Positions 1 through 11,610 of a DNA stretch of 64,000 bases are shown piece after piece (the first letter of the stretch is position 1; every line of letters starts with the position of its first letter). The notes below the pieces were generated by a model, which ran no database searches, was not told where the DNA came from, and saw only the letters and a program-made list of their open reading frames with translations. The position numbers and the translations under genes were made by a program. The stretch is from Golubevia sp. BC0850 (lineage: Eukaryota; Basidiomycota; Exobasidiomycetes; Golubeviales; Golubeviaceae): NCBI GenBank assembly GCA_012976225.1, contig JAAVVG010000006.1, positions 620,001-684,000 on the forward strand, written 5' to 3'.

Positions 1-1
1 A

Positions 2-3000
2 AGCGGGAATGGAAACGGAAACAGAAACGAGAATGGTGGTCCAAGACGAACCGAGCAACCATCAGTCAATCGAACCCTCCAGAGTGAAGATGAATCCAAC
101 GACGAGTCTGACACTGAGGAGGCAGCCTCAGTCTTGGAACAGCTAGCAACTACTGGGCTTCCTAGCCTGAATTCGGAGAGAAAGGCTGCCCTCCTTCTAC
201 CTAGCGTAAGAGATCTTCCAAACGATAGAAACTACTCAGCTCCGAGGAATGGTACAGCAACGAACGGAAACGGGAAAGATAAAGAATTTCTCACTTTGCC
301 TTCTCTTCCTAGTTTAAGCAATTTCTCAGCCATGTCTGCTCCTCCTTCAAACCCTGGTTCCCAAGATAGTCAAGTAGAGAATTGTTTGATGCTACTTCCG
401 AAGATGAAGGATCTACTCGAGGTCTGTAGGTGGTATTTGGAAGAGGTGGATCCCATCTTGGCTTGCCTCAATCGGTGAGTACTTCTGTCTTGTACTGTAG
501 ATTTTGGATCTTTTCCATCCTGACCTTCCTTTCGTCTCTTCTTCTCCTTTTAGTGTCATCTTCAGGCAGCAACTATCCGAATTCGAGATGGCTTTCAACT
601 CTAGGATGAATCAGACCAGCTCTCCTTTCAGCGTGGATCTCAGCTTCGTAGCTCTTCTCTTTGCAGTTCTTAGTGCCTCTTCAGAGTACAAGACTTCTAG
701 AGAATTAGTTCAATGCAATCTAATCCCCAACGAAGAACGGATGGACGAATATTTGGAACGATTCTATTCGATTTCAATTACCATGCTTGGCCTCAGCGAT
801 TTTGGTGAGCGACCAACTATCAACGGTCTTCAAGCTGTTGCGATGTTGAGCCACTACGCTTTCGCCAGGAGAAAGCAGAAGAGCTATGGTTCGCTCTTAG
901 TGATGAGCTTAAGGTTAGCAGAGACTCTGGGTCTTCATCGTTTAGGAACAGCGGAAGACGACGCTCGACGATGGGCGGGAGGCTCAAACGATGACAACAG
1001 CTCCAACTCTGGCTCTGCTCTCAATCCATCTTTTACTAAAGTCAAGGATCGAAGATTGAGCTCAACTTCTAAGGACTCAGGCTCTTCTTCTTCTCTTACT
1101 CATTCCTCTGGAGGCAAACCTCATCCTACTTCAAAAACGGTCGGTCAAGGGAAGGAAAAGGAACACCACTCTCTACAAGGCATGTTCCTACCTCCAAATG
1201 TTTTCGGAAGCTACGAAGCTTCCTACTGTGATGGTAGTCACCTTCATAGAGAAACAGCACGAGGAATTTGGCTAGCTTTATGCTGTCTAGAGACTTTTAC
1301 CTCAGCGTCAGTATTAACACCACTGTGAAAGACCAAAAGAGAACACATAGACTCATCTCCCTTTCCATCCCCCTCTCCCAATTCCATCCTCTTCTTTTCT
1401 CAACCCTTACTTCCTTTAAACTTCCGTAGTTATACTGGTACCAGTACATATCTATCTTCCACAATCGGTCAAACCACAGGTCCGCCAGTCAATCTAGAAG
1501 ACGAAGAGATTCCTTCGTCAGAAATCGGAGATTACGCCATTCATCCTCACCCTTTTGACATTCCTACGAAAAAACGATTCATCCCAATCTTACTGTCCAT
1601 CGGAGTTGTGGCTAGACGCATTGTTGATTCGATGCTCGCCGGTGAAGGCTACTCTTCAATTCTCGACATAGATGCTGAGATGAGAAAGATAAGGGACAAT
1701 CTCCCTCCCTTTTATCGGTACGATGGAGTCTCCGAAAAATCGAAGGAGGTGAAAGCCTTGCACGCTACTCGTCCTTGGCTGGAGCTCCAAAGGATTCTCA
1801 TCTCGGAATGGCTGCATCACAGAAGTCTTCAGATGCATAGATTCTTCTTGTCTAGAGGATACAAGAATCCCAAGTACAAGCTATCTCTCGACAGGTCCAT
1901 TGAAGGAGCTAGAGGTGTGGTAAGTTTTCAATAGCAGAGAGGCGAGGCGAGGGGGGCGGAGGGACAAGAGAAAGAAAAGGGGGGGGTTCCGCCTTCGATC
2001 CTTTCTTGTTCAACCCTTCTAGCTTGATCCTGTCTAGTTTGAGTCCCCTTCTCAATCAAGAGTTAAATTCTCCCTCGTAAATTTACTGACGTCAAGCAAT
2101 GCCCCTCTCCCTCCCTCCTTCCCTTCACACAGATTCAGATGAGACGAGAGCTGGATCGTTACATGAAGTCAGAAAGTGGCAGGGAGGCTAGAGCCAACTA
2201 CTCACTTCTAACTGTACATCTCTTCCAAGCTTCTTCCGCACTTCTGATGTATCTCTTACATCAAGTTCAAGCGAAGGATCTCATCTCTCACGAACTCAAC
2301 AAAGACATCACTGATGCCCTAATCTACCTGGAAGCTCATCCAAGCGGACAGTCCAGGCAAGCGATGGCAGTCCAGGCAATTGATGTTCTTCACAAGCTGA
2401 GAAGCGAGTTGAGAGCAAGAGTCAACGGATCTGCCGAGGAACGAAGCTCAAGTAACGAGACCTCTAGCAACCTCAATTCAACTTCTTCTGGAAACGAATC
2501 GCAACCAGTCACTTCTCGTCAACCAAGCTATTCACATCAACACATCCGTCCATCAGCCACTCAAGGTCAGCAACCACCTCATATCCCTACGTATCTGCGC
2601 AGCAGATCGACGACGGGCTCAGACGACCCTCTTCACCAGGACGAGAAGAACGCTCTCTATTCTCCTCCTCTCCACCTCGTTCCTCAAGGAAACAATCACG
2701 TCCGAGCTGCTACCTGGCAAGTCGGACATCCTCCAGATTACCCGTACTCTCCATCCGCTACCAATTCTCCTCATGCACAATACCATTCTCCTCAACCTCA
2801 ACTTCCGCCAGTCAGTCATCCACGTTCACAATACCTAGCTGGAGGAGCAGGACGTCTCAACTCGATTTCAACCTCGAATCCACCTTCGAATTCTCACGTC
2901 GATTCTTCTGAGCCTCAGTTGCCCTTCGACCTGGACGCTTACCTTCAAGCGACTTTCCCTGGAACCGGAGACCGAGGAGACAGAGTCTTCCAAGCTCTAG

Positions 3001-3344
3001 ACGGCTTATTAACGGCTAGTCCCTTGGGAGATGCTCTCCCCAATCCCTCAGGATTTGGAACTGGTGCTCAACCTCTCGGCAACAATCTTCCCTCCCTCCA
3101 AGAGCCAGGTTTCGTCGGTCCTGCCAACCAAGGATTCCACTCATTCCCAACTCCACCTCAAGCTAACCCTCTTCCAAGTTATATTCCTCATCATAGTAGT
3201 CATCACCTCGGTGGTTCCAATCGATTGAGGAACGGAATCACTACAATGCAGCATCCGCAAACCTCGAATTCCAATCACTGGGAGAGTCAAAATCAGTGGA
3301 GCTCTCAATCGTATCCTAGATCGCATCAAAGCAACCACCAATAG
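2..3344 (+). CDS. Fungal-specific Zn-cluster-type transcription factor, 3' part (5' end outside window)
   Basis: The frame is open from base 2, so the start and any DNA-binding zinc cluster lie upstream of the window. Exons read as 2-474, 554-1324, 1430-1919 and 2133-3344; phases agree at all three introns and give 981 visible residues. The first 130 or so are Ser/Asn-rich linker. Then follows the middle homology region of fungal Zn2Cys6 regulators (fungal_trans type), helical and with the typical segment RLAETLGLHRL near 915-945, a charged insert, and REIARGIWLALCC-like helices (read here as HRETARGIWLALCCLE) near 1245-1300. Exon 3 carries the conserved Arg/Trp-rich helices (FYRYDG, RPWLELQRILISEWLHHRSL). 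The last 270 residues are Pro/Gln/Ser-rich disorder, a likely activation region. Expected role: nuclear regulator of RNA polymerase II genes. The zinc cluster itself is not seen, so class rests on the middle region. Target genes cannot be told. Confidence 0.86.
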
Positions 3345-3686
3345 ACCCTCCTTATCAAAGCACGCTTGTTTTCCTCTCAAAATAAAAAGTGTATTCTTAT
3401 TCTTGCTTCTCTATGTTCTCGCATTTTGCACGCTCGTATTGCTTCCTTTCGTATCCTAAATTTAAATCAATCTCTAACTTTGTTGCATGCTTGATGCCTC
3501 GATCACACCTCAGACAGATGAAGAAGAAAAACTTTGCGTAGTAGAGACGGAACCGATGCAGCAAGGTACAATTGATCTTCTGCAAGAGAAACAGAGAGAG
3601 AGAGAGGAAATCGCAGGAAAGATTGTCGATTTGATTTCTGGGACAATAAGAAACGCAGTCAGAACAGAAGAAAGAGGGAACCCCTT
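3345..3686. other. Convergent intergenic gap between the transcription factor and NOT2
   Basis: About 340 bases between two converging 3' ends. An AATAAA-like signal (AAAATAAAAAG) sits near 3380-3390, just after the transcription factor stop, and is a plausible polyadenylation signal. No convincing coding sequence on either strand. Confidence 0.5.
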
Positions 3687-5955
3687 TCACGCGTAGACGT
3701 GCTGTTGATGCTGAATATGAGGCTTCTCTTCAAGAAGCTCGTACATCAAAACGAAAGGCTTGCTGACCTTGATCCAGTTGCCTGGATCGAAGAAGACATA
3801 GTTTCCCCGTTCGTAGATCTGAGTCTTCTGTGTTGGTTCCGTGTTTTGCTCCTTTGTCAACCAAAGATGAAGTTCTTTGTGATATCTCCAGTTTCGGTTG
3901 TACCTAGTAAAGAAAGAAGGGAGGGGGTTCAGAAGGTAGTCGACGATAGTGAGCAAAGACGAATCTTCTAGCTCTCAGCTGCAAGAACTGCGAGAGCTAG
4001 GACGGAAACGAAGAGAAAGTCGTAACGGCACTCACAGCTCCTGTGCAGCAACTTCCTGAAGCGTATCTCTTGGTGTAGCGTAGAAGATGAAGAACAGAGT
4101 CTCGTCAGCAAAGCTGTTGATCTTGCTTTGAGCTGGAGGAGGTGGATGAACGTTGTAACAGCTTGGTAGATGGAAGTCCGGCTCCAGATTCATAGCAGCT
4201 ACCGAGTTCGAATCGGCCCATGGCGTGAGGAAAGTAGAGTAAAGAGCTCTGAGAGATGGAAGGCAAGATTGATTGTTTAGCAAGTGATTCCTAGAATCGA
4301 TGCAGAAGGCTCGTTAGGAAGATACTGATCAAAGCCGGGACTCACTCTGTGGCATTCAGATTCAGTCCCATTGTCTGCAAGTCAGCTCCCATGGCGAGCA
4401 TACTGAGATCTGGATCTTGCATTTTGATGATCGTCAGCAGTCCAAGTAGCCCGAATCGATCAGCCGGACTCGTTAGCACTTGTTGGGCAGGTGTCTGAAT
4501 GTCCGGGTTTACGTTTCCGGTTCCAGGGTAGAGTAGCTGAGAGCTGTTCATTCCAATTGAATTCGAAGACGGGTGATCCAATCGGGGCGAGGAAGAGGAA
4601 TTGGTGTTGCTGTTGCTACCCTGACCTCCTCCAGCGATTGAGGCTGACGATGGATGAGGTGACCGCGAACTACCATTCGGCTGAGCGTGAGAGGAAGTAG
4701 AAGAGGAGGAAGATGGGAATGCGGCTGATGGAGGGACCCAAGTCTGAGAAGGCTGAGAGTTCGGTAGTCCCATCTTCGAGGTGTAGTTCTGTAGCGGGAG
4801 ATAATTGAGAGTACATGAGAGTCAAGAATGAATAGTTTAATATCTTGCAGCATTGTCGATCAGGGTTTGCAGAACCTAGCGGAGAGACGAGGAAGCAAGT
4901 GGGAGGAAGAGCAAAGGGAAGATGGAACCCAGCTGTTCGAAGCTCTCCTGGCTCAGCTCTCTTAGCTTTTAGACTGCTATCCAAATATCATAATTCAACG
5001 TCAACCTCTCCCTGATGCTTGCCTCATTGCGCTCAACCAAAGGCGAGAGCTCCATCCTCCCTCTCCTCATTCCTGTGCTGCGATCGTTCCTCTTTCGATA
5101 CCCCAATTCTCAAATCACTTTCCTTCCGATAAGACTCACCCTCTCCGGTTCACCAAATCCTGCTCTGGCGGCATTCATCTCCTGCTGTTGTGGCTGTTGC
5201 TGCTGCTGCTGCTGAGAGGGAGTACCTGGATTCTGAGCCAATCCCGTCGAAGCTCCATTGTTGGAAGGCTGACTAGAGTTGGAGTTGAGTTGATTTGAAT
5301 GACTACTGCTTCCATTTTGACTAAGACCAGAGCTCATAGATCCCAACAAGCTCTGCCTGTGAGCTTCTCTTGCTAGATGCTGATGCTGTAGAGCAGCAGC
5401 AGCTGAAGCTTGTTCCTGCAAGTGACCAGTTGATCCAATCCCAACAGCTGAATTTGTAGAGTTTAGATTCTGGTTCGGATCTGAACCCGAGCCTGGAGCA
5501 GCGTTGTTTAGAGGTGGATTCCTTGCGGATAAGGCTGGATTGGAACCATTTGGAGCTCCCAAGGCAGGGAAGTCGTCGGTAGAGAAAGATCCTGGAGGCT
5601 GTCTCAATAATCCTGGAGCTCCACCCGATGAGCTCATTCCACCACCAATTGCGCTCGCACTGGCAGCTGCTGATCCAGTGACACCAGCTTGAGAGGCGTA
5701 GGAGGAGAGCAGGTTGCTTGCTGTGAGATTCTGACCACCGAAAGGACCTTGACCTAGAGCAGGAAACTCGTTGAGATCTAGAGGTTGACTACTTGTTGGG
5801 TTTGAAGCGTTTCTGGATTGATTGCTGTTGTTACTGAAGGGGAACGGAGAAGCTCTTTGATTGTTGTAGGAAGGCGAAGGTTGGGCTGCTGCTGATGCAC
5901 CTCCTACTGTTCCTCCTGCTCCTCCTGGAGGTTGATTGTTAAGAGGATTAGACAT
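3687..5955 (-). CDS. NOT2: CCR4-NOT complex subunit 2 (NOT2/CNOT2)
   Basis: Read on the minus strand as exons 5955-5140, 4788-4346, 4248-4036 and 3903-3687; all junctions are phase-consistent and give 562 residues. The first 375 residues are Asn/Ser/Gln/Gly-rich disorder with two NEFPALG/DDFPALG motifs, a hallmark of NOT2 N-termini, and a polyglutamine run (CTG repeats near 5193-5213). From about residue 377 comes the NOT2/3/5 domain: ADRFGLLGLL, DPDLSMLAMG, MGLNLN, then FLTPWAD, and the NOT box with NWRYHKELHLWLTKE and YVFFDPGNWIK. The protein is a scaffold of the cytoplasmic and nuclear CCR4-NOT deadenylase, joining NOT1 with NOT3/5. The domain is complete to the stop, so nothing is missing. 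The start is the first ATG with the N-terminal Asn/Pro-rich segment. It lies head-to-tail upstream of nothing else on this strand except the thiouridylase 5' of it. Confidence 0.93.
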
Positions 5956-6169
5956 GAACTTGAATCTGCTTCAACGACGATTGTCGAATGGTCGATGCCT
6001 TTGAGGATGGATGAAGATGTCAAAAGAGGAAGGATTGAGAGACTAAATGCTCATCTTCTCGTCAAGACCCAAGACTGCAAGTACTGCTCATACCCAACTG
6101 ATAGAATTGGTCTGCAGAGATTTAGAAACACAAACTTTGAAAGGATACAAATGACAGCGAAATCAAAAC

Positions 6170-8427
6170 TCAGTCTCCCAGAGTCGTCACCTCTCCAATC
6201 GTCCCACTCCCAAGACACCAATCTCCTTTCCAGAGTCCCACAATCTGGCCAGGAGAGACCGCCAACAGGGGGTCTTCAAAAGTGATCTCGCATCTATCCC
6301 CACCCGAAGAATCCCTCTTGGATCTAACTGTGCATTTCACTTCTTCCTGCCTGTGTCTCACTTGAGCGAAAGCTTCGAGACCTTCTGGGGAAAAGACTTC
6401 TCGTGGAGGGCTCGACCAAATCCAACGAATCTCCTCTGCGTTTAGTGACTTGCAAAGTAGGAGAGGATGATCTCTGATCAGTAGGGAGGAGAGGGTTGAA
6501 GAATGATGTCAGGGAGGTGGGAGGTTAGAGAATCAGAGTGGGAAAAGAAAGAGTCGCCCCGACACTTACTTCCCCTGAACAACCACAACTTGATTGCTAT
6601 CCAACAGTTTCTTAGCCACGAAATACTTGGAGAGGGCCCCTTTGATCCTAGCTCCTTGGCCAACAGTCAAGGTGTGCAGACCGTTGTGAGTCCCAACTTT
6701 CTCTCCTCCCGGCGTGATCATCGAACCAGGCGAGGAAGTGATGTATGAGTCTGTCGAATACACAAGAAACAAGGAGGGACCAGTCAGCACTGGTTTCTTC
6801 GAGGGAGACTCAAAAGTCGAGTCCAGCTGTTGAAACGCTTACCCAAAAAGCCTCCAAATCCGTTGGGACCTTTTCGATTTCCAATAAAGCAGATTCCCAT
6901 ACTCTCCTTTCTAGAAGCAGTGGGTAGATCATACTTCCTCGCAAGTTCTCTGACCTCGCTTTTGAGGTAAGGCGCCAAAGGAAAGTAAGCCTGGTTTGAG
7001 AAAGGGAAAGGCAGTTTGAGATGCAAGGTCTACGGTGAAAGAGGTTCGAAAGAATTGTACGGCCCACTTTGGCTAGTCGATCTTCTTTCACTGAAGAGAG
7101 ATAGTAAGTCTGATCTTTTGATCGATCTTTGGCTCTCAAAAGTCGAGGACGAGGGACCTGAGAAGATGAAGGATAGGGAGAAGCATCTGTTGGAGCAGAC
7201 CACTCTACGTGACCATAGTGACCTTTCAAGAAGGACGGAAGGGTAGAGTTTCAGATTTCAAACCTTGAATTAGTGTGAGATAAGTCAGACCTAGTGTCCC
7301 ACCTATCACTCACCCGTCGCCAGCCAGGTTTTTCGGTGGTCGTCTTCGTTTTCTGACTCGAAGACGCGATCCATCAAAGCTCCGAATTTGATTTCCCTCA
7401 TGAGTAGAGAGCAAATGAAATTTCTCCAGATTTTGTCAATATGCTGAACGTAGAGATTTGACTTTCAAGAGAAGGGGCTCACCTGTTGCAATCAACGTCA
7501 GGATTCGGGGTGGTTCCACTTTCCCAGTCCCCCAAAGCTGGCTCGAAGACGTTTACCCAATACTCTCTAGACAGATCGATCTGGAAAGAAAAGATCACGC
7601 ATGTTTCGTTGATTAGTAAGTGCACTTCGCCCAGCAAGATTCAGAGAGATGAAGCACTTACCAGTTCGACTGGAATTCCTCCAAGATGTTGGCAAACCTT
7701 TTGAACATCTCTCCACTCTTCTTGCCACTCGCAGCCGGATGAACCACCACTACCTGGCTCAAATCTAGTGCTCTCTTCCAAAGTTGACCAATTCCGCATG
7801 TAGACTGCGCGAAGATCGAAGTCCTGTGGGGAGATCAAGGAGAGAGGCGAATCGTCAGTCTTGGAGTGGAGACCCAAACGTCTGCGCTCTCAGAAACAGA
7901 CCGAGATATAGAATGTTGAGATAAGTGAGAGATCTCTGATTAGAGCACTCACCTGCTGAGAGAGTAAGAGAGCAGTGACAGAAGAGTCGACTCCTCCAGA
8001 CATCGCAACCACAACTTTTGATCGTTTTAAGAAGAGAATGTAATCAGAGACAAGGCTATCTCAGTGATTGATTATTTCTCGTTTGGTTTCGTTTCTGATA
8101 TCAGAACTCGAAGCTGATAGGCTCACCTTTGTCTCCTTTCTGAGGAGGTGAGTTCCGAACAACAGAAGCAGTAAAACTTCTCCTTTGTATGATCGAGCTG
8201 CCAGTTCGACTAGCAGAGCGCTTTGCCAGAAATTGATTCCTAGAGTAGATCGGCTTGACAGTTGAAATTTGGAGGGCAGATTGGTTTGCTGATTCTGATG
8301 AACAATTGAAGTAAGAGCGTTTACCCTTGTTAGGGCATGAAGTAAGATGATTCCAAAAGAGACTTCTTTCCGTTCTTCCCCTGACATGTCTGAGTATGCA
8401 ATTACTCGAGTTTGTTGTACTGTTCAT
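6170..8427 (-). CDS. SLM3: Mitochondrial tRNA-specific 2-thiouridylase (MnmA/MTU1/SLM3 family)
   Basis: Nine minus-strand exons: 8427-8127, 8014-7953, 7823-7662, 7580-7483, 7396-7314, 7222-7068, 6990-6843, 6750-6570, 6473-6170; lengths and phases agree throughout (497 residues). The first 100 residues are Ser/Arg/Asn-rich without acidic patches, fitting a mitochondrial import presequence. Exon 2 encodes the PP-loop ATP-binding motif VVVAMSGGVDSS. Exon 4 carries NPDVDCN with the first catalytic cysteine, exon 5 REIKFG, exon 6 GHYGHVEW and DQTYYLSS, exon 7 GICFIG with the second catalytic cysteine. The C-terminal beta-barrel has VSPGQIVGLW and CLGSGTI. The enzyme makes 2-thiouridine at the wobble base of mitochondrial Lys, Glu and Gln tRNAs using persulfide sulfur. 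The intron after exon 6 begins GTGGGC, an unusual donor, but only this splice joins the two family-conserved blocks. It shares a short 5' gap with the RanGAP gene. Confidence 0.93.
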
Positions 8428-8550
8428 CTTCGTCTACTCTTTACTTGTTCCGGTTGAGAAGAAGACGAAGAGATCGCACAATGGCCTCGAAAAGTTGGAA
8501 GGACGCGAATGGATTTTCTGCTTCAGAACCAACACAATCGAAAATCAAAG
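8428..8550. promoter_or_regulatory. Short divergent promoter between thiouridylase and RanGAP
   Basis: Only about 120 bases separate the two divergent start codons, so both core promoters must overlap or lie in transcribed sequence. No TATA box is seen, which fits constitutive genes. Two upstream ATGs lie here on the plus strand: 8481 (out of frame with RanGAP) and 8509 (in frame, 14 codons longer). Confidence 0.45.
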
Positions 8551-11500
8551 ATGGAAACGAATCTGAATCCCTACAGCTACAAGCTGCAAGGAAAAGGGTT
8601 GAAGTTCAACAACGAGGAAGACATTCAACCTTACCTAGCAGAGATTCAAAAGATGGAAAGATTGGAGGAAATTCATGTAGGAGGTCACACTCTTGGAGTT
8701 GGCGCTTGCAAAGCTTTGGCAGAACTGCTCAGCCAGAGGAAGGAGTTGAAGGTGAGTTCCCCATTTCAAGTGTCTTTTAGACGTCCTTGAACGGAGAGGA
8801 AAGGAGAGAGGCGCAGTGCAAGGAAGAGGGTAGGAAGAGGGAGAGACAAAGGTTTCAATATCAGCAAAAACTGGTACAGAAGGTCTCAACTCTACTAGTA
8901 ATGGGCTGGAGAATGTAACAACCATTATTTGCTATGTTTTTGGTGTCATCGCCGATCCATAGCTCCTCCAATTTTCCTCTGAGTGGGGAGCTCTGAAAGT
9001 GTTGCTCTCTCCTGGCTGCCAATCTCTGACAACTCTCCTTTCCCTCTCTCATCTTCTCTGCAGGTCGCTGATTTCGCAGACATCTTCACTGGAAGACTCA
9101 TCGACGAGATCCCGCTGGCCCTACAGGCCCTGTGCGACGCTCTGGTCGATCACAAGGAGCTGGTCGAGATCGACCTCTCTGACAACGCTTTCGGAGGAAG
9201 GTCTGCGGAACCCATGGTCAACTTCTTGACTCACAACCACTCTTTCTCCATCCTCAAGCTCTCTAACAACGGACTCGGAATCACCGGAGGAAGGATCGTG
9301 GCCGGAGCTCTGGTCGAGGCGGCCAAGGAGCTGAAGGAGAAGAACCAGAGGTCGAACCTCACCACCTTGATCTGCGGAAGGAATCGTCTAGAGGATGGCT
9401 CCTCTTCGGTCTGGAAACAAGCCTTCGAGTCTCACGAGACGCTCAAGGAGGTCAGGATGTTCCAGAACGGAATCAGGATGACTGGATTCGAGAACATCTG
9501 TCAAGGGCTCTCCAAGTGCAAGGAGTTGGAGATCTTCGACATGCAAGACAACACTGCCACTCTAGTAGGAGCTCGAGCCATCTCTGAAGCGATGAAGAAC
9601 TGGTCGAACCTCAAGGAACTCAACTTGAACGAGTGTCTGCTCAGACCAAAGGGAGCTCCTCTAGTCTTCGAGCAACTCAAGAACACTCCTGTTCTCGAGA
9701 AGCTGCTTCTCGAATACAATGGACTTCAGAAGGAAGCCATCGAAGTGCTAGCCGAGCAAGTCGCCGCTCATCTCCAGAAGCTCACCACCCTCAACGTCAA
9801 TGCCAATCCAACGGACGAGGACGACGAGGCTATCGAGAAGTTGAGAGGTGCCATGGAGAAGTGGGGCAATGCAGAGGGCTTCTCTGCTGAGGAGATGGAA
9901 GACCCAGAAGATGAGGAGGATGAGGATGATGAACAGGAAGACGAGAAAGATGAAGAAGACGAAGAAGCAGACGAGGCTAGCGAAGCGGAAAATGCGAAAG
10001 CAGAACACGATCCAGCAGCTGTATCAGCCGCTGTAGTCGCAGGAGGAGCTGGACTCGCTGGAGGTGCTCTACCTGCTTCAGGACAAGACGAAGAAGCAGC
10101 ATCTACTTCTCGCTCGGTCGAGGCTCAAGACGAAGCTTCATCCGCAACTGAGGTGAATTCTGCTCAAGCTCCTGAGATCGAAGAGTCTTCAGCTGTCGAA
10201 TCGCATGCAGACGCCCTAGCATCAGAGTCTCATGCATCGATTCCTCAAGCTCATTCCAACACCGCATCTGAAGGAGAAGTTCAAGTCCAGGATGAGAAGC
10301 ACGAGGCTATCAAGACTACTGAATTGGAAGAAACTATCAACAAGCAGAAGGATGTTCAAGAGAAGGACGAACCTCTGGAGATGGCTGAACCTGCAATCGC
10401 AGTCGGAGTTCTGGACTCCGATTCTGAGATCATCAAAGGTGAAGAGCCAGTCAATCACGTGAAAGAGCTCGAGCAAGAAGCAGCTGGATCAGAAGAGCTT
10501 GCCCCAGCTGGAGCTCAAGAAGCCTCCACGTCCCAAGCTGAAGTTGAAAAGACTTCTTTGTTCGCCGAAGGCCCAATTGAGAAATCCGCTCAAGATCCAT
10601 CTGAAGCTGGAGAAGAGAAAGAAGAGGCTATCAAGACGACTGAGCTGGAACAAGCTATCAATAAGGAGAAGGACGTCGAGGAGAGGAACGAATCTCTGGA
10701 GCAAGCCGAGCCTGCCATCGCTATCGGAACCTTGGACACTGACTCTGAAGTAATCCAAGGAGGAGCGCCAATTGATCACGTCCAAGAGCTGGAAGAGGCT
10801 GCTCAACATCAAGGGACCTCAGCCGTTGCTTCCGAACCTCAATCTGAAGTCGCCGAATCCAACTTAGGTGAAGATCAGGCCGATGCTTCAACCCCCTCTC
10901 CTCCTCAGCCAACGATCTTCGAATCAATCGAGTCAGTCGGCGTCGCAGCTGGCGCTGGACTCGCTGCTGCCGCTACCTCAGTTGGTGCTGTGCTTAACTC
11001 TTCAGAAAGTCGTCGAGACCAAACCAAAGAGATGCCCGCTCTAGAAGAACCTTCGGCTCCAACTGTAGAGCAACCAACAGAACCTCCGGCTCAGAAACCT
11101 TTTGCTCCTGAAGCGCCTCCAACTTCGATCGAGGAAGAAGGTCCAGGATCTCAAGTAGTAGAAGAGCCTCAATTGCCAGCTACAGAGCCAGAATCTCGAT
11201 CTCAAGAAGTTTTCTCCAAACCCACTTCTTCGGATCCTAACCCTTCTCTTCTCGAGAGCGCCGAGTCTTTGGCTGTTGCTAGTGATGCTGGAATCACAGC
11301 TCTCGCTGCATCAGCTACCTCTGCTGTATCCAGCACAGTCTCTCCAAACGAACAAGACGACAAAGATCAAGAGACAAAGCCTGCTGAAGATGCTCAAGTA
11401 TCTGATGTCAAAGCAGGAAAAGCAAAGCAAGTCAATGACGTCGAGCCATCTCCCAGTAGTTCTGTCATCAATGCTTCCATTCAGAAATCAAATGACGTTC

Positions 11501-11610
11501 CAACCGCCGATGATCCTGAAGCGCTTTTGAAGGAACAAAAGAAGTCAAAAAAGAGAATGTTCTCTTCTCTCTCTGCCGCGTGGGAAATGCTGTTCTCAAA
11601 GGTTCCTTAA
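8551..11610 (+). CDS. RNA1: Ran GTPase-activating protein (RNA1/RanGAP) with long repeat-bearing C-terminal tail
   Basis: Exons 8551-8751 and 9064-11610 give 915 residues. Residues 1-340 form the RanGAP leucine-rich-repeat domain: GKGLKF near the start, then FTGRLIDEIP, the active-site-region segment LSDNAFGG, LKLSNNGLG, GRNRLEDGS, MQDNT and LNLNECLLR. An acidic stretch of about 35 residues follows, as in known RNA1 proteins, and there yeast homologues (about 390-410 residues) end. Here some 530 further residues follow, low in complexity and rich in Glu, Ala, Ser and Pro, with a duplicated block and three Ala/Gly/Val-rich segments. Cytoplasmic RanGAP drives GTP hydrolysis by Ran and so powers nuclear transport. 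The start at 8551 has a good context (AAAGATGG) and matches family N-termini; 8509 is in frame and possible. The intron of 312 nt is long for this window. Confidence 0.92.
10303..10803 (+). repeat. Diverged tandem duplication inside the RanGAP tail
   Basis: Two copies of a roughly 60-residue block start at 10303 and 10624, 321 nt (107 codons) apart. Copy 1 begins EAIKTTELEETINKQKDV and copy 2 EAIKTTELEQAINKEKDV; both continue with an EPAIA(V/I)G(V/T)LD(S/T)DSE(I/V)I segment and end near HV(K/Q)ELE. Both keep frame, and many changes are conservative, which suggests selection on the protein rather than a recent duplication. Confidence 0.85.

Noticed and set aside
9748-10812. Antisense frames of 80-107 codons opposite the RanGAP tail.
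   Set aside because: They are shadows of the Glu/Ala/Ser-rich codons and read as Leu/Phe/Ser-rich sequence without start context or splice sites.
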